64,000 nt of DNA, taken from NCBI RefSeq assembly GCF_031583575.1, contig NZ_CP134146.1, forward strand, positions 1,550,001 to 1,614,000, in the 5' to 3' direction. Both the position numbers and the translations under genes were made by a program. This stretch comes from Thalassotalea nanhaiensis. Its GTDB lineage: Bacteria > Pseudomonadota > Gammaproteobacteria > Enterobacterales > Alteromonadaceae. The notes beneath the pieces are model-generated. The model saw nothing but the letters and a program-made list of their open reading frames with translations. It searched no databases and was not told where the DNA came from. Shown one piece after another: positions 18,881 through 28,868 of this stretch (positions within the stretch are counted from its first letter, which is position 1; the number at the start of each line of letters is the position of its first letter).

Positions 18881-20218
18881 TTATAATGCCATCAGTACGT
18901 TGATAAATACGATAGAAAGTAAGATAGGGCAAACAAAACGTAAATAGTTACCCCAAAGCCTTAATGAAGGCTTACTAGCCAGTAATGCTTGGTCGGTAAG
19001 TTGATTACCGCGCTTCCAAATCCAGCCTACAACGATAAAGTAAAACAAGCCCATTATTGGTAGTTGAAAGGTATTTACCCAAGTAATAACAAGGCCAAAC
19101 AAGCTATCAAAATTATAAACTATGCTCATACAAGCAATTAAAACAATAAGCGATACTAATACTGTTGCTTTCGTTCGTGAACAATTCTTATCTTCAACTA
19201 AGTAAGCAACGGGCACTTCGGTAGAGGATAATGTTGAGGTTAGCGCTGCCATAGACATCAAAGAGAAAAATACCAACGCGACATAAACACCAATATCTCC
19301 CATAGAATCAAACAAAGTTGGTAATACCGAGAATATTAATTGTGGTCCACCAATAAGCTTGTCACCGGAAAATACTTCTAAGCCCAAATGTTGAGCGACA
19401 AACAAGGTTGGGATAATCAATAAACCTGCAAGAAATGCAATCAATGTATCAAGTGCACCAATAGACAGTACCAGTTGGCCCATATTGGCATTCTTTTTCA
19501 TGTAAGAGCCGTAAACCATCATCCCACCAACACCAATGGATAATGAAAAGAACGCTTGTCCCATGGCTGAAATGATCAGCATAGGATCTCGCAACTGGCT
19601 AAAATCGGGCTGCAAGTACATCGCAACCCCTTCACTTGCACCAGGTTGTTGTAATATATAGATAATTAAGCCGATAAGTAGCACAAATAAAATTGGCATT
19701 AATCGACTTGACCAGCGTTCGATACCCTTACTAACACCTTGATTAATGATCAAGGCACCTAAAATTATAAATACTGGTGTGAATGCTAAGTTTCGAGCGT
19801 GGCTTGATTCACCAAGCCACGTCGCAGCATCAGTAAATCCGAACAAATCCATCAGGGGAGATAATGCATGCGCAAGCATCCAACCTGCAACTATGGTGTA
19901 AAAACTAAGCATTAAAATGGCGCCTAACAAGCCAAATAACCCAGCGTATTTACCTAAATTACGAGAAACCCCTTCACAGGCATCTTGCAAAGCGCCGACA
20001 GGATTTTTTTGAGTTTGGTTACCTATATACATTTCCGCATATAAGGCTGGTAAAGCTAATAATACGGTCACAATAAGGTACACGAATACAAAAGCGCCAC
20101 CGCCATTATTTGCTGCTTGTGTTGGAAATCCCCATATGTTGCCTAAGCCTATCGCAGAGCCAGCTGCCGCTAAAATAAACCCTATTCGGGATTGAAAGGA
20201 ATCTCGCATTGTACTCAT
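18881..20218 (-). CDS. Sodium-dependent transporter, NSS (SNF) family
   Basis: 445 residues, the size of bacterial neurotransmitter:sodium symporters such as LeuT and MhsT. The first helix has the family hallmark GFILAAAGSAIGLGNIWGFP with the Na+-binding unwound turn; LPALYAEMYIGNQTQKNP and the helix 6 region SLSIGVGGMMVYGSYM are also conserved. About eleven hydrophobic spans can be counted. Such proteins import amino acids with Na+; the substrate here is unknown. Monocistronic, divergent from the glyoxalase-like gene. Confidence 0.93.
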   Translation of the reverse strand: MSTMRDSFQSRIGFILAAAGSAIGLGNIWGFPTQAANNGGGAFVFVYLIVTVLLALPALYAEMYIGNQTQKNPVGALQDACEGVSRNLGKYAGLFGLLGAILMLSFYTIVAGWMLAHALSPLMDLFGFTDAATWLGESSHARNLAFTPVFIILGALIINQGVSKGIERWSSRLMPILFVLLIGLIIYILQQPGASEGVAMYLQPDFSQLRDPMLIISAMGQAFFSLSIGVGGMMVYGSYMKKNANMGQLVLSIGALDTLIAFLAGLLIIPTLFVAQHLGLEVFSGDKLIGGPQLIFSVLPTLFDSMGDIGVYVALVFFSLMSMAALTSTLSSTEVPVAYLVEDKNCSRTKATVLVSLIVLIACMSIVYNFDSLFGLVITWVNTFQLPIMGLFYFIVVGWIWKRGNQLTDQALLASKPSLRLWGNYLRFVCPILLSIVFINVLMAL

Positions 20219-20616
20219 AAAGTTGATTCTTCTTTATTATTATTGTTTTTATTAATACCCAAGCCACCTTAATATGAAGGATTCAGCTGGAATTAGAAAT
20301 GTTGTAGACAAGGCATTGATTGTAGAGAATGGTTTTTCCCTTGTCAAAATCAATAATGCAGTATAGAACTTTTCTAAAACAGCCTTTTGGGGGCGGCGAA
20401 GTAAACATTAGCTTCATTTCATCTGTTTTATTGAAGCGTCCTGAAACTGTATATTTGGGTGGTTTGAGTATTCAAGCTTACCTAGCTTTTTAAAGGTTTG
20501 GCAAGTGAAATTGTGAAATAGCCCTTAATAAATCGTTATTAGAGAAAAATGCACTGGAAACTGCCGATAACACTGCTTATCATAGGTCCAGTCGTTAATT
20601 TTAAAGTTTATTAAGT
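20219..20616. other. Divergent intergenic region holding a dispersed repeat
   Basis: About 400 bases with no credible ORF. The segment 20324-20359 recurs in inverted orientation at the end of the window (63965-64000, 33 of 36 bases equal). The surrounding text (about 20255-20410) looks like a longer element but cannot be bounded with only one partial partner. Confidence 0.6.
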
Positions 20617-21261
20617 ATGCTGCAGTTTAAAATAATTCCCGTAACCCAGTTTCAACAAAATGCCACATTAATTTGGTGCGATCAAACGATGGAAGGCGCA
20701 TTGATTGATCCCGGTGGTGAGTCGGAAAAATTACTCGCTGAAGCTGCAAGTGAAGGTGTAACGCTTACCAAATTGCTGTTAACGCACGCACATGTTGATC
20801 ATGCTGGTGGAACACAAGATATTGCCGATAAACTACATTTACCTATTGAAGGTCCACATAAAGAAGATCAGTTTTGGATAGATATCTTTCCTCAGCAGAT
20901 CCAACAATTTGGTTTTCCACAGGCAAGGGTATTTAAAACAAACCGCTGGTTAGAGCAGGGCGACACCGTAACCGTTGGCCAAGAAACATTAGACGTTTAT
21001 TTTTGTCCGGGTCATACGCCAGGGCATGTGATATTTTTCAGCAAAGCAGCCAAACTTGCGCAAGTTGGCGATGTACTCTTTAGAGGCTCTATAGGTCGTA
21101 CAGACTTTCCAAAAGGCTGCCAAACAACATTAGTAAACTCAATTAAAACCAATTTATGGCCATTAGGTGATGACGTTAGATTTATTCCAGGTCATGGCCC
21201 AATGGGTACCTTTGGTGAAGAGCGTCGTAGTAATCCTTATGTCGGTGAAGGTGTAAGGTAA
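20617..21261 (+). CDS. gloC: MBL-fold hydrolase, YcbL/GloC-type glyoxalase II
   Basis: 214 residues (E. coli YcbL/GloC 215). Zinc-binding metallo-beta-lactamase motif THAHVDH (His57, His59, Asp61, His62), then CPGHTPGH, GDVLFRGSIGRTD and a final PGHGP histidine. Family members hydrolyse S-lactoylglutathione and related thioesters in the cytoplasm. The short form without the C-terminal helical glutathione domain of GloB fits the GloC type. Exact substrate not proven. Monocistronic. Confidence 0.88.
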   Translation: MLQFKIIPVTQFQQNATLIWCDQTMEGALIDPGGESEKLLAEAASEGVTLTKLLLTHAHVDHAGGTQDIADKLHLPIEGPHKEDQFWIDIFPQQIQQFGFPQARVFKTNRWLEQGDTVTVGQETLDVYFCPGHTPGHVIFFSKAAKLAQVGDVLFRGSIGRTDFPKGCQTTLVNSIKTNLWPLGDDVRFIPGHGPMGTFGEERRSNPYVGEGVR

Positions 21262-21354
21262 ACGCAGCTACTGAGTAATTGTTATTTAGCCTAACAAAAT
21301 TTTATTTATTAACCATAATATTAAAGACTATGTGCAAAAACATACTGGAATATT

Positions 21355-21981
21355 ATGAACGTTATTGAAGTAAATCATCCATTAGTAAAGCATAAACTGG
21401 GCTTAATGCGTGTTGCCGATGTAAGCACGAAAGACTTTCGTGAGTTAGTCGCTGAAGTTGGTAGCTTATTAACCTATGAAGCATCCAAAAATTTCGAACT
21501 TGAAGAAATCAGTATTAATAGTTGGAATGGCCGAGTTTCAGTACAACAAATAAAAGGCAAAAAAGTCACCATTGTTCCAATATTACGTGCTGGATTGGGA
21601 ATGATGGATGGCGTTTTACGGCTGATCCCAAACGCATTAATTTCAGTTGTTGGTATGTATCGAAATGAAGAAACCCTTGAACCAGTAGTCTATTTTGAAA
21701 AGCTGGTTGCTGAAATTGATGAACGACTAGCTTTGGTTATTGATCCTATGCTTGCAACGGGGGGCTCGATGATAGCGACAATCGATTTGTTGAAAGAGCG
21801 GGGTTGTAAACATATTGTCGCTTTAGTGCTGGTTGCTGCGCCAGAAGGAATTAAAGCGCTAGAAGAAAAGCACCCGGATATTGATTTATATACCGCCTCT
21901 ATTGATGAACATTTGAATGAGCATGGCTATATCATACCTGGGCTTGGTGATGCAGGTGATAAAATATTTGGCACCAAGTGA
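21355..21981 (+). CDS. upp: Uracil phosphoribosyltransferase
   Basis: 208 residues, same length as E. coli Upp. Pyrimidine salvage: uracil plus PRPP gives UMP. The PRPP-binding loop is [10 protein letters not shown] (130-139); the RAGLGM block (78-83) and the C-terminal uracil-binding [11 protein letters not shown] are intact. It faces the SPOUT methyltransferase gene across 12 bases; no terminator hairpin is visible in that gap. The uraA permease that often follows upp is absent here. Confidence 0.97.
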   Translation: MNVIEVNHPLVKHKLGLMRVADVSTKDFRELVAEVGSLLTYEASKNFELEEISINSWNGRVSVQQIKGKKVTIVPILRAGLGMMDGVLRLIPNALISVVGMYRNEETLEPVVYFEKLVAEIDERLALVIDPMLATGGSMIATIDLLKERGCKHIVALVLVAAPEGIKALEEKHPDIDLYTASIDEHLNEHGYIIPGLGDAGDKIFGTK

Positions 21982-21993
21982 TCAAGCTTGTTA

Positions 21994-22515
21994 CTAGGCT
22001 ATAGGGTCTTGCACTTTTACCTTTGCGGTATTGTTCGTATCACGGCTTTCTCTAATAAGTTCGTCACCGCCAATTCTAGTTGTAGATTTGGCCAATCGGT
22101 CGTATAAAACTACATTTACTGTCGCGGCTAAATTCATACAACCTATGGTAGGTATGTATACTACCGAATCTGCGTTATCGATCACCTCTTGCTCAATCGT
22201 GCCATCTTCAGGGCCAAATATATAATATGCATTTTCAGGGTGTTCAAAATCTGGAAGGGCGACAGCGCCTTCAACCAAATCTACACATACAATCTTCGCG
22301 CCTTGCGGCACAACATCTAATAATCGTTTAGTTTCAACTAATGGAATATTCAATAATGCATTTTGAGTATCTGTATGAAATTTTTTCGCAAAAGCATAGC
22401 GCCCGCCGTCGTAGAAAACAGAGCTTACTTGGTAACAACCACTTGCACGCATAACAGCGCCTACATTACTTGGGCTTTTAGGGTTCGTTAAGCCGATAGT
22501 TGCTTTGTTTGTCAT
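21994..22515 (-). CDS. SPOUT-type RNA 2'-O-methyltransferase (TrmH/SpoU family)
   Basis: 173 residues, a compact trefoil-knot methyltransferase without an extra RNA-binding domain. Motif 1 NPKSPSNVGAVMRAS (with the catalytic-type NxGAxxRxA), motif 2 YYIFGPEDGTI and motif 3 IPTIGCMNLAATVNVVLYD are all present. Targets of this short subgroup (tRNA or rRNA ribose) cannot be deduced. Its downstream end meets upp; the gene upstream in the same direction is the small exported-protein gene. Confidence 0.88.
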   Translation of the reverse strand: MTNKATIGLTNPKSPSNVGAVMRASGCYQVSSVFYDGGRYAFAKKFHTDTQNALLNIPLVETKRLLDVVPQGAKIVCVDLVEGAVALPDFEHPENAYYIFGPEDGTIEQEVIDNADSVVYIPTIGCMNLAATVNVVLYDRLAKSTTRIGGDELIRESRDTNNTAKVKVQDPIA

Positions 22516-22640
22516 ATGTTACCTAATAAAGTTTGAGTCAGGGGGACACGTATAATGAAAAGGGGATTATATAGAAATTTTAAGAGCGAACAAACCTAAA
22601 AGAAATTGATTAACAAACTTTATCAATTTACTAATAGACA

Positions 22641-22668
22641 AAAAAAAGAGCAGAAAGGCTCTGCTCTT
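22641..22668 (-). terminator. Terminator of the small exported-protein gene (minus strand)
   Basis: AAGAGCAG/CTGCTCTT stem; on the minus strand it is followed by seven T. It lies 16 bases past the stop of the 47-residue ORF, supporting that ORF as a real transcription unit. Confidence 0.8.
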
Positions 22669-22683
22669 AACCGTTTACTAACA

Positions 22684-22827
22684 TTATCGGTTAGTTACCA
22701 CCACTACCATGGGGGAATTTGAAGAGAAAACTGCTTCTGAGCAGGCAAATGCTTTCGACATAGACAGGCTGATAACTGTAATAAAAGTTACCACCATAAA
22801 CGCTAAAAACTTTTGCTCGGTAAACAT
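22684..22827 (-). CDS. Small predicted exported or membrane protein, 47 residues
   Basis: Minus-strand ORF MFTEQKFLAFMVVTFITVIS, then LSMSKAFACSEAVFSSNSPM, then VVVVTNR. The ATG has GGAG seven bases upstream. Residues 1-28 look like a signal peptide: charged start, hydrophobic core, AFA at 26-28 before Cys29. A short 19-residue mature part or a single-span anchored peptide would result. A strong terminator lies 16 bases after the stop. An in-frame ATG ten codons upstream (22857) has no proper ribosome site. I do not recognise a family. The overlapping plus-strand ORF (22709-22903) lacks comparable signals. Confidence 0.55.
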   Translation of the reverse strand: MFTEQKFLAFMVVTFITVISLSMSKAFACSEAVFSSNSPMVVVVTNR

Positions 22828-23154
22828 ATACCAGCTCCATAACAACGCAACATTCATCCTATATAATAATTTTAAAAGGCAACCTTGGGAAAGTTATCAA
22901 TAAAACATAATAATAATGAAATTATTTAAGTTGCTGAAATTGATACTATTTAAGAGACGTTTTAACAATTTCATCAGTAATTATATTTTCCAGATATTTT
23001 ATAAATATTATTATTATGTAATTAATGCTGTAATCGAGTGTGTAATATTACAAATGGCTTTCATTTGCAGTTGGAACTTTGTTAAGATCCGTACTCAATA
23101 ATAACGCTAACGCCATTATTAAATGAAGTTGGTATAAGCATAGAGCGCTTTTTA

Positions 23155-23523
23155 ATGAGTCAAAAACTAACAATAGAAGTAAATTTATTTGGTCATGATC
23201 TAAATTGTAAACATACAATATCCAAAGTAATTACTGAAAATTTAGTTATCAACAAACTTAAGTTTCATGAACGTATGACCAGAGTAGCGCAGCAATATTG
23301 CGATAGAGCACAAGTAAAAATGGAGACATTTGAAGTGGCTACGACTAATCTTGAGCAATTATCTGGTGAAGTTAAAGTCGGTTATCGTTGGGATTCTTTT
23401 TATGATTTTGAAGACATACAGCACTTTGATAAAGTGACTGAACAATGGCCTTTTACAATTGTAAATAACAAAGCGTTATTTGAGTTAGATTTACCTGAGT
23501 TACATGTAGTGCATGAGATTTAA
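23155..23523 (+). CDS. Hypothetical protein, 122 residues
   Basis: A soluble, acidic, mixed-composition sequence (SQKLTIEVNLFGHDLNCKH at the start, ELDLPELHVVHEI at the end) with no signal peptide or membrane span and no motif I recognise. Codon use looks like neighbouring genes and the composition is not low-complexity, so it is probably real. The ribosome site is weak (AGAGCG about 8 bases before ATG). Stands alone between the small exported-protein gene and the second S9 peptidase. Confidence 0.6.
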   Translation: MSQKLTIEVNLFGHDLNCKHTISKVITENLVINKLKFHERMTRVAQQYCDRAQVKMETFEVATTNLEQLSGEVKVGYRWDSFYDFEDIQHFDKVTEQWPFTIVNNKALFELDLPELHVVHEI

Positions 23524-23854
23524 CAGAGAAAACTACACATTCGGTGGCAAGGCGATTACCCTGAAGTATTATAAGAAAGAACTCTAAAGTAATTAGCGAA
23601 CCTTTACCTCTTCTTATTCAGAGGTGAATATCTGATTGTTAACACCTTATAAGAGAATGGGTAAATTCCTCCCTTCATTTATAACCATCAATTTATCTTC
23701 AATTTAATATCAATTCATTAATACTATTAACAGTGCATATTGATAATTGGATATAAACATGCAATATTTTACTTTAACGTATTGAATATGTTTACAAAAC
23801 TCCAATTAAAATAATCTAGTCAGACAATAATAAATAATAAACACGGATAGTATT
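23524..23854. other. Intergenic region, no gene seen
   Basis: About 330 AT-rich bases. One small inverted repeat, ACCTCT (23606-23611) with AGAGGT (23620-23625), has no T run. No ORF longer than a few codons with a ribosome site. Confidence 0.5.
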
Positions 23855-25768
23855 ATGCGCTCTTTAATTTTTCTCATCATGATTTTAGTCACACCCTTTG
23901 ATTTATACGCACAACCAAAAGAGGTTCCTTTGGAAGCTTATGGAAAGCTACCAAGTAAAAGTATGATGGTGATCTCGCCAAACGCTGAGCGAATGGCTTA
24001 CCGCGATACCTCCAATGGTAGAGATATCATGATGATTATAGATTTAAAAACTGGTGCAGCGTTGGCTGCAGTTGATGTATCTACAGTGAAACCTGACAAT
24101 GTTTACTTTATTGACAATGAACGATTGATTTTTGTGGTGTCAAAAAATAAACGTATACGTGGCTACAGAGGAAGGCACGATATAAGTGCAGCATTTGCGT
24201 ATAACTTAAACACCAAAAAAATCCATCAACTTTTAACTCAAGGCTATGGAATATATTCAGGGCAATCACAATTAGGGAATATAATTGGGATCTCTTCTGA
24301 TAAAAAGTACGCATATATGCCTGCTTGGAAAAATCTTGGCTCTTATAATTTGTATAAAGTAAATTTAGACAAACCAAGAAAACCTAGAGTTTACCGAAAA
24401 GGCACCTCTGACACGATAGACTTTTTTTTGGATGAAAATGGCGAAGTCCTTGCTAGAGAACGCTATAACAATGAAAATGATTTACACCGCATTGAAGCTT
24501 TAATAGACGGAGACTGGCAAGAAATATTTCGTCAAGAAACACCTTATCGAACTAAAGGGTTTAGTGGCCTAACACCCGATAGAAAAAGTTTAGTGATGCT
24601 CAGCCAAGACGATGAACATGGTCGTTGGGCTTATTATACTATGTCTCTTAGTGACGGCAGCATTTCTGAGCCTATTTTTAGTCACAAAGATAAAGACGTA
24701 GAGCAGGTTCTGACGGATATACATAGAGTAGTTCATGGTGTGCGCTATTCTGGCTTTACGCCTACCTATGAGTTTTTTGACAAAAAACTTAATGCACGTA
24801 TGCGTGGCCTTAAAAAAGCTTTACCAAATAACACCTTTAATATTAATGACTACACGCCTGATTGGAGCAGCATGGTGTTTTATATGGATGGTGAAATGAG
24901 CTCTGGAGATTATGTACTATATCAAAATGGATCATTGGGCATGTTGGCGGCAGCACGACCAGATATTCCCGTAGAAGCTGTTCATCCTGTAACAGAGTAT
25001 AGTTTTCAAGCGCGTGACGGTTTAACCATTCCTACACTTATTACTACACCTATTGGTCAACCGGCTAAAAATCTTCCTGCAATTATGCTTCCTCATGGCG
25101 GACCAGAATCTTACGATAAACTTGGTTTTGATTGGATGACTCAGTACTTTGCTAGTCAGGGGTATTTAGTGATTCAGCCGCAATTTAGAGGCTCAAAAGG
25201 CTTTGGCCCTGAACATCAACAAAAAGGGCGTGGCGAGTGGGGGCGTAAAATGCAAAACGATTTAACTGATGCGGTCAACGACCTAGCTGCAAAGGGACGG
25301 ATTGACAAAAATCGTGTTTGTATTGTTGGGAGTAGTTACGGTGGTTACGCAGCGTTATCTGGTGCAACCTTTACGCCAAATTTATATAAGTGCGTGATAT
25401 CCATTAATGGCGTATCTGATGTAGAACAAATGTTGGAAACTGAAGAGCGCGATCATGGCGATGACCATTGGGTGGTGTCTTATTGGCAAGATGTCATCTC
25501 TAAAGGTGATGTTAAAGAAGATCATTTAGAAAAAATATCACCAATTAATTATGTTAAAGATGTTGTGACCCCAATTTTATTAATTCATGGCGAACGAGAT
25601 CAAATAGTACCATTAAGCCAATCTGAAGATATGTTCGATGAGTTGGAAGATGCCAACAAAAATGTAACTTTCGTTGAATTAGAGGAAGGTGATCATCATC
25701 TCAGTAATGCTAAAAATAGAATGAAAGCGCTTAAAGCCATTGATAAGTTTATTAAAGAGAATATTTAA
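23855..25768 (+). CDS. Secreted S9 family peptidase (acylaminoacyl-peptidase-like)
   Basis: 637 residues. Signal peptide MRSLIFLIMILVTPFDLYA with probable cleavage after Ala19. A beta-propeller-like region (about 30-370) precedes an alpha/beta hydrolase with LPHGGPES, catalytic Ser494 (GSSYGGY), Asp582 (GERDQIVP) and His614 (EGDHH). It differs clearly from the S9 enzyme at 15209 in the propeller, so the two are not a recent duplication. It belongs to the exported DUF-type S9 group common in Alteromonadales. Followed by a terminator hairpin. Confidence 0.92.
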   Translation: MRSLIFLIMILVTPFDLYAQPKEVPLEAYGKLPSKSMMVISPNAERMAYRDTSNGRDIMMIIDLKTGAALAAVDVSTVKPDNVYFIDNERLIFVVSKNKRIRGYRGRHDISAAFAYNLNTKKIHQLLTQGYGIYSGQSQLGNIIGISSDKKYAYMPAWKNLGSYNLYKVNLDKPRKPRVYRKGTSDTIDFFLDENGEVLARERYNNENDLHRIEALIDGDWQEIFRQETPYRTKGFSGLTPDRKSLVMLSQDDEHGRWAYYTMSLSDGSISEPIFSHKDKDVEQVLTDIHRVVHGVRYSGFTPTYEFFDKKLNARMRGLKKALPNNTFNINDYTPDWSSMVFYMDGEMSSGDYVLYQNGSLGMLAAARPDIPVEAVHPVTEYSFQARDGLTIPTLITTPIGQPAKNLPAIMLPHGGPESYDKLGFDWMTQYFASQGYLVIQPQFRGSKGFGPEHQQKGRGEWGRKMQNDLTDAVNDLAAKGRIDKNRVCIVGSSYGGYAALSGATFTPNLYKCVISINGVSDVEQMLETEERDHGDDHWVVSYWQDVISKGDVKEDHLEKISPINYVKDVVTPILLIHGERDQIVPLSQSEDMFDELEDANKNVTFVELEEGDHHLSNAKNRMKALKAIDKFIKENI

Positions 25769-25794
25769 GTTATTAAGCTTAGCTATCTATTATT

Positions 25795-25834
25795 AAAAAA
25801 CGCCTTATATTACTGCAATATAAGACGTTTTAAT
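25795..25834. terminator. Terminator between the second S9 peptidase and liuE
   Basis: AAAACG / CTTATATT / ACTGC loop / AATATAAG / CGTTTT, with one mismatch, flanked by A and T runs; convergent genes. Confidence 0.7.
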
Positions 25835-25904
25835 TTGGAATAAGCTCTATTAGGTGATCTTATATATCTGTATTCAGACAGTCATAAGGTGACAAGAAGT
25901 GCGG

Positions 25905-26834
25905 CTATTTTTTGGCACGCATCGCATTCGACACTTTTGAAATAGGGGCTTTATCTAATTTATCTGAAATAAACCAACCCGCTTGTAGTAGCTTTTCAAA
26001 GTCAATGCCGTGATCAATGCCTAATCCGTTGAGCAAATACACCACATCTTCAGTAGCAACGTTACCTGATGCGCCTTTCGCATATGGGCAACCACCAAGG
26101 CCAGCCACGGCAGAATCAACCACACTTATCCCACAACTTAAGGCGGCGAAAATATTGGTTAGCGCCTGACCGTAAGTATCATGAAAATGTACCGCTAGTT
26201 TATCTATTGGCACCTGCTTGCTAACAGCATCGAGCATCGCTTTTACAGAATGCACAGTGCCCACGCCTATGGTATCGCCAAGTGATATTTCATAGCAGCC
26301 CATATCAAACAACTTTTTAGCAACCTTTGCTACTTGCTCTGGCTCTATATCACCCTCGTAAGGACAGCCTACTACACAAGAAACGTAACCACGTACTCTT
26401 AAACCATGCTCTTTAGCGGCAGAAATAACGGGTATAAAACGCTCTAACGATTCATCAATAGAGCAATTAATATTTTTTTGGCTGAATGATTCTGAAGCCG
26501 CACCAAAAATCGCAACTTCGTCAGCATTAACCGCGATGGCACCTTCAAAACCTTTTAAATTAGGCGTTAAGGCGGCATATGTCACACTTGATTGACGGTT
26601 TATACAATTGAACACATCCGTTGATGTCGCCATTTGCGGCACCCATTTGGGCGATACAAAACTACCACTTTCGATATAACTAACACCTGCATTGGCTAAT
26701 TGCTCTATAAGAGCAATTTTATCTTCTGCACTGATCAATTTAGCTTCGTTTTGCAGTCCATCTCTAGGTCCAACTTCAACTACTTTTACCTGTTTAGGCA
26801 GGGAGTTACCTGCACCATTCATTACAATCGTCAT
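25905..26834 (-). CDS. liuE: Hydroxymethylglutaryl-CoA lyase
   Basis: 309 residues. Last step of leucine breakdown: HMG-CoA to acetoacetate and acetyl-CoA. TIM-barrel metal site [12 protein letters not shown] near the N-terminus, [10 protein letters not shown] in the middle, and the HMG-CoA lyase signature loop [19 protein letters not shown] with the catalytic cysteine. Separated from liuD by two bases, so translationally linked. Last gene of the minus-strand liu operon. Confidence 0.96.
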   Translation of the reverse strand: MTIVMNGAGNSLPKQVKVVEVGPRDGLQNEAKLISAEDKIALIEQLANAGVSYIESGSFVSPKWVPQMATSTDVFNCINRQSSVTYAALTPNLKGFEGAIAVNADEVAIFGAASESFSQKNINCSIDESLERFIPVISAAKEHGLRVRGYVSCVVGCPYEGDIEPEQVAKVAKKLFDMGCYEISLGDTIGVGTVHSVKAMLDAVSKQVPIDKLAVHFHDTYGQALTNIFAALSCGISVVDSAVAGLGGCPYAKGASGNVATEDVVYLLNGLGIDHGIDFEKLLQAGWFISDKLDKAPISKVSNAMRAKK

Positions 26835-26836
26835 GA

Positions 26837-28855
26837 TTATTCACTCTCATCTGCTGCAGCAAAAGCCAATAACTCAGCGCCGCCATCAACCATGTCACCA
26901 ACATTGAAGTAAAACTCGGTCACACTACCATCGCTAGGTGCTCTGATGGTATGTTCCATTTTCATTGCTTCCATTATCAACAGTGGTTGGTCTTTTTTAA
27001 CAGTTTCATCAACATCAGCCAATAACGTTACCATTGTGCCATTCATTGGTGCTGTAAGTCCGCCACCGCTTTGATCAACGCTTGCATCACCACAGTCGGG
27101 TTCAACTTTTGTAAAATGTATAACGCCAGTTTGTCTAAAGAGGCTGTATTGACCAAGATTTTCACCAACAGTCACATTAAAGCGATAGCCGTTTACGTTA
27201 GCAAATAACGTATCACCATCAATATGGCCCTGACAATCTACCGTTTGTCCTGCAACAGTGATTAAATAAAATGTACTTGTGCCTTGACGCTTTTCTTCAA
27301 CACTGACTGGATAAATAATATCGTTATGCTCTAATTCAAATGCATGAATATGAGCTTCGTTGAGTCGCCAAGCATTAGTTGCATTCCAAGGAGAGTGTGG
27401 ATCATTAGTGTTTTTAGCAATGCTTTTAGCTTTATCAGCTTGTGCTAATACTAAATAGAGTGCTGCAATTGGCAGCTCGTCAGCAAGTGTCTTCTCGTCT
27501 TCATGAAAAATTAAATCATGATGCTTTTCAATGAAACCGGTATCCAAATCAGCTTGTTGAAATGGTTTTGCTGTCGCTAAGTTATAAAGGAAATCGATGT
27601 TAGTTGTAACACCTTGAATCCTGTATTCCATTAGAGATTTAGCTAATAACTGTAAGGCTTTCTCACGGTTTTCACCCCAAACAATTAATTTCGCAATCAT
27701 TGGATCATAAAAAACGCTTACGTCGTCACCTTGGCGAACACCAGTATCAATACGCACATGTTCACTTTCAACTGGAGTGCGCAAATAGCTTAGTTTTCCT
27801 GTTGCGGGTAAGAAGTCGTTATTAGGATCTTCAGCATAAATGCGAGCTTCAAACGCATGCCCATTAAGCACAAGTTCGTTTTGTTTTAACGGCAAAGTTT
27901 CACCTGCAGCAACACGAAGTTGCCATTCAACTAAATCTTGGCCTGAGATCATTTCTGTAACAGGGTGCTCAACTTGCAAACGTGTATTCATTTCCATGAA
28001 ATAGAATGAACCGTCAACATCAAGTAAGAACTCAACAGTACCTGCACCTTGATAACCAATTGCTTTTGCTGACTGAATTGCAGATTCGCCCATTTGCTGA
28101 CGCAACTCTTCGCTCATACCTGGCGCTGGCGCTTCTTCTATAACTTTTTGATGACGACGTTGCACAGAACAATCGCGTTCAAATAAGTAAACGGCATTGT
28201 CATGATTATCACAAAACACTTGGATTTCAACATGACGAGGTTGAGTTAAATACTTCTCAACTAACATAGTGTCATCACCAAATGATGATAAAGACTCTCG
28301 TTTAGCTGCAGCTAATGCTTCGTCAAACTCACTCTCTGACCATACTTGACGCATACCTTTACCACCACCACCGGCAGTTGCTTTTAGCAATACTGGGTAG
28401 CCCATGTCATCGGCTGCTTTTTTGATAATGGCAGGACTTTGATCGTCACCATGGTAACCAGGCACTAAAGGTACATTGGCCTTTTCCATAATTACTTTTG
28501 CTGCCGACTTTGAGCCCATCGCTTCAATTGCTGGTACTGGAGGGCCGATAAAAATAATATTTTCTTTGGCACATTTTCGACAAAAGTCTGCATTTTCAGA
28601 TAGGAAACCATAACCAGGGTGGATGGCTTGGGCACCAGTTCGTTTTGCCGCTTCAATAACTTTATCACCAATCAAGTAACTTTCTCGAGAAGGAGAACCA
28701 CCGATATGTATGGCTTCATCAGCCATATTTACGTGCAAAGAATCGGCATCAGCATCAGAATAAACGGCAACAGTTAAAATGCCCATTTCACGAGCTGTTT
28801 TAATAATGCGACAAGCAATTTCACCACGGTTTGCAATTAATATTTTAGTAAACAT
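26837..28855 (-). CDS. liuD: 3-methylcrotonyl-CoA carboxylase, biotin-containing alpha subunit
   Basis: 672 residues. Biotin carboxylase domain ([11 protein letters not shown] at the start, ATP-grasp glycine loop [26 protein letters not shown]) up to about 450, a linker/BT domain, and a C-terminal biotinyl domain with EAMKMEH; the biotinylated lysine is Lys632. It works with LiuB in the cytoplasm to carboxylate 3-methylcrotonyl-CoA. Context with liuB, liuC and liuE separates it from acetyl- or propionyl-CoA carboxylases. Confidence 0.96.
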   Translation of the reverse strand: MFTKILIANRGEIACRIIKTAREMGILTVAVYSDADADSLHVNMADEAIHIGGSPSRESYLIGDKVIEAAKRTGAQAIHPGYGFLSENADFCRKCAKENIIFIGPPVPAIEAMGSKSAAKVIMEKANVPLVPGYHGDDQSPAIIKKAADDMGYPVLLKATAGGGGKGMRQVWSESEFDEALAAAKRESLSSFGDDTMLVEKYLTQPRHVEIQVFCDNHDNAVYLFERDCSVQRRHQKVIEEAPAPGMSEELRQQMGESAIQSAKAIGYQGAGTVEFLLDVDGSFYFMEMNTRLQVEHPVTEMISGQDLVEWQLRVAAGETLPLKQNELVLNGHAFEARIYAEDPNNDFLPATGKLSYLRTPVESEHVRIDTGVRQGDDVSVFYDPMIAKLIVWGENREKALQLLAKSLMEYRIQGVTTNIDFLYNLATAKPFQQADLDTGFIEKHHDLIFHEDEKTLADELPIAALYLVLAQADKAKSIAKNTNDPHSPWNATNAWRLNEAHIHAFELEHNDIIYPVSVEEKRQGTSTFYLITVAGQTVDCQGHIDGDTLFANVNGYRFNVTVGENLGQYSLFRQTGVIHFTKVEPDCGDASVDQSGGGLTAPMNGTMVTLLADVDETVKKDQPLLIMEAMKMEHTIRAPSDGSVTEFYFNVGDMVDGGAELLAFAAADESE

Positions 28856-28868
28856 TGTTGTATCGATC

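Noticed and set aside
22709-22903. Plus-strand ORF starting MGEFEEKTASEQANAFD
   Set aside because: It lies antisense to the 47-aa exported-protein gene, has no ribosome site, and its predicted end is low-complexity; the minus-strand reading has start signal and terminator.
22916-23101. Plus-strand 61-aa ORF MKLFKLLKLILFKRRF...
   Set aside because: Composition simply reflects very AT-rich DNA (runs of K, F, I, Y) and there is no Shine-Dalgarno; treated as chance.
15209-25768. The two S9 peptidases as a recent gene duplication
   Set aside because: They share catalytic motifs only; the signal peptides and propeller regions are unrelated in text.
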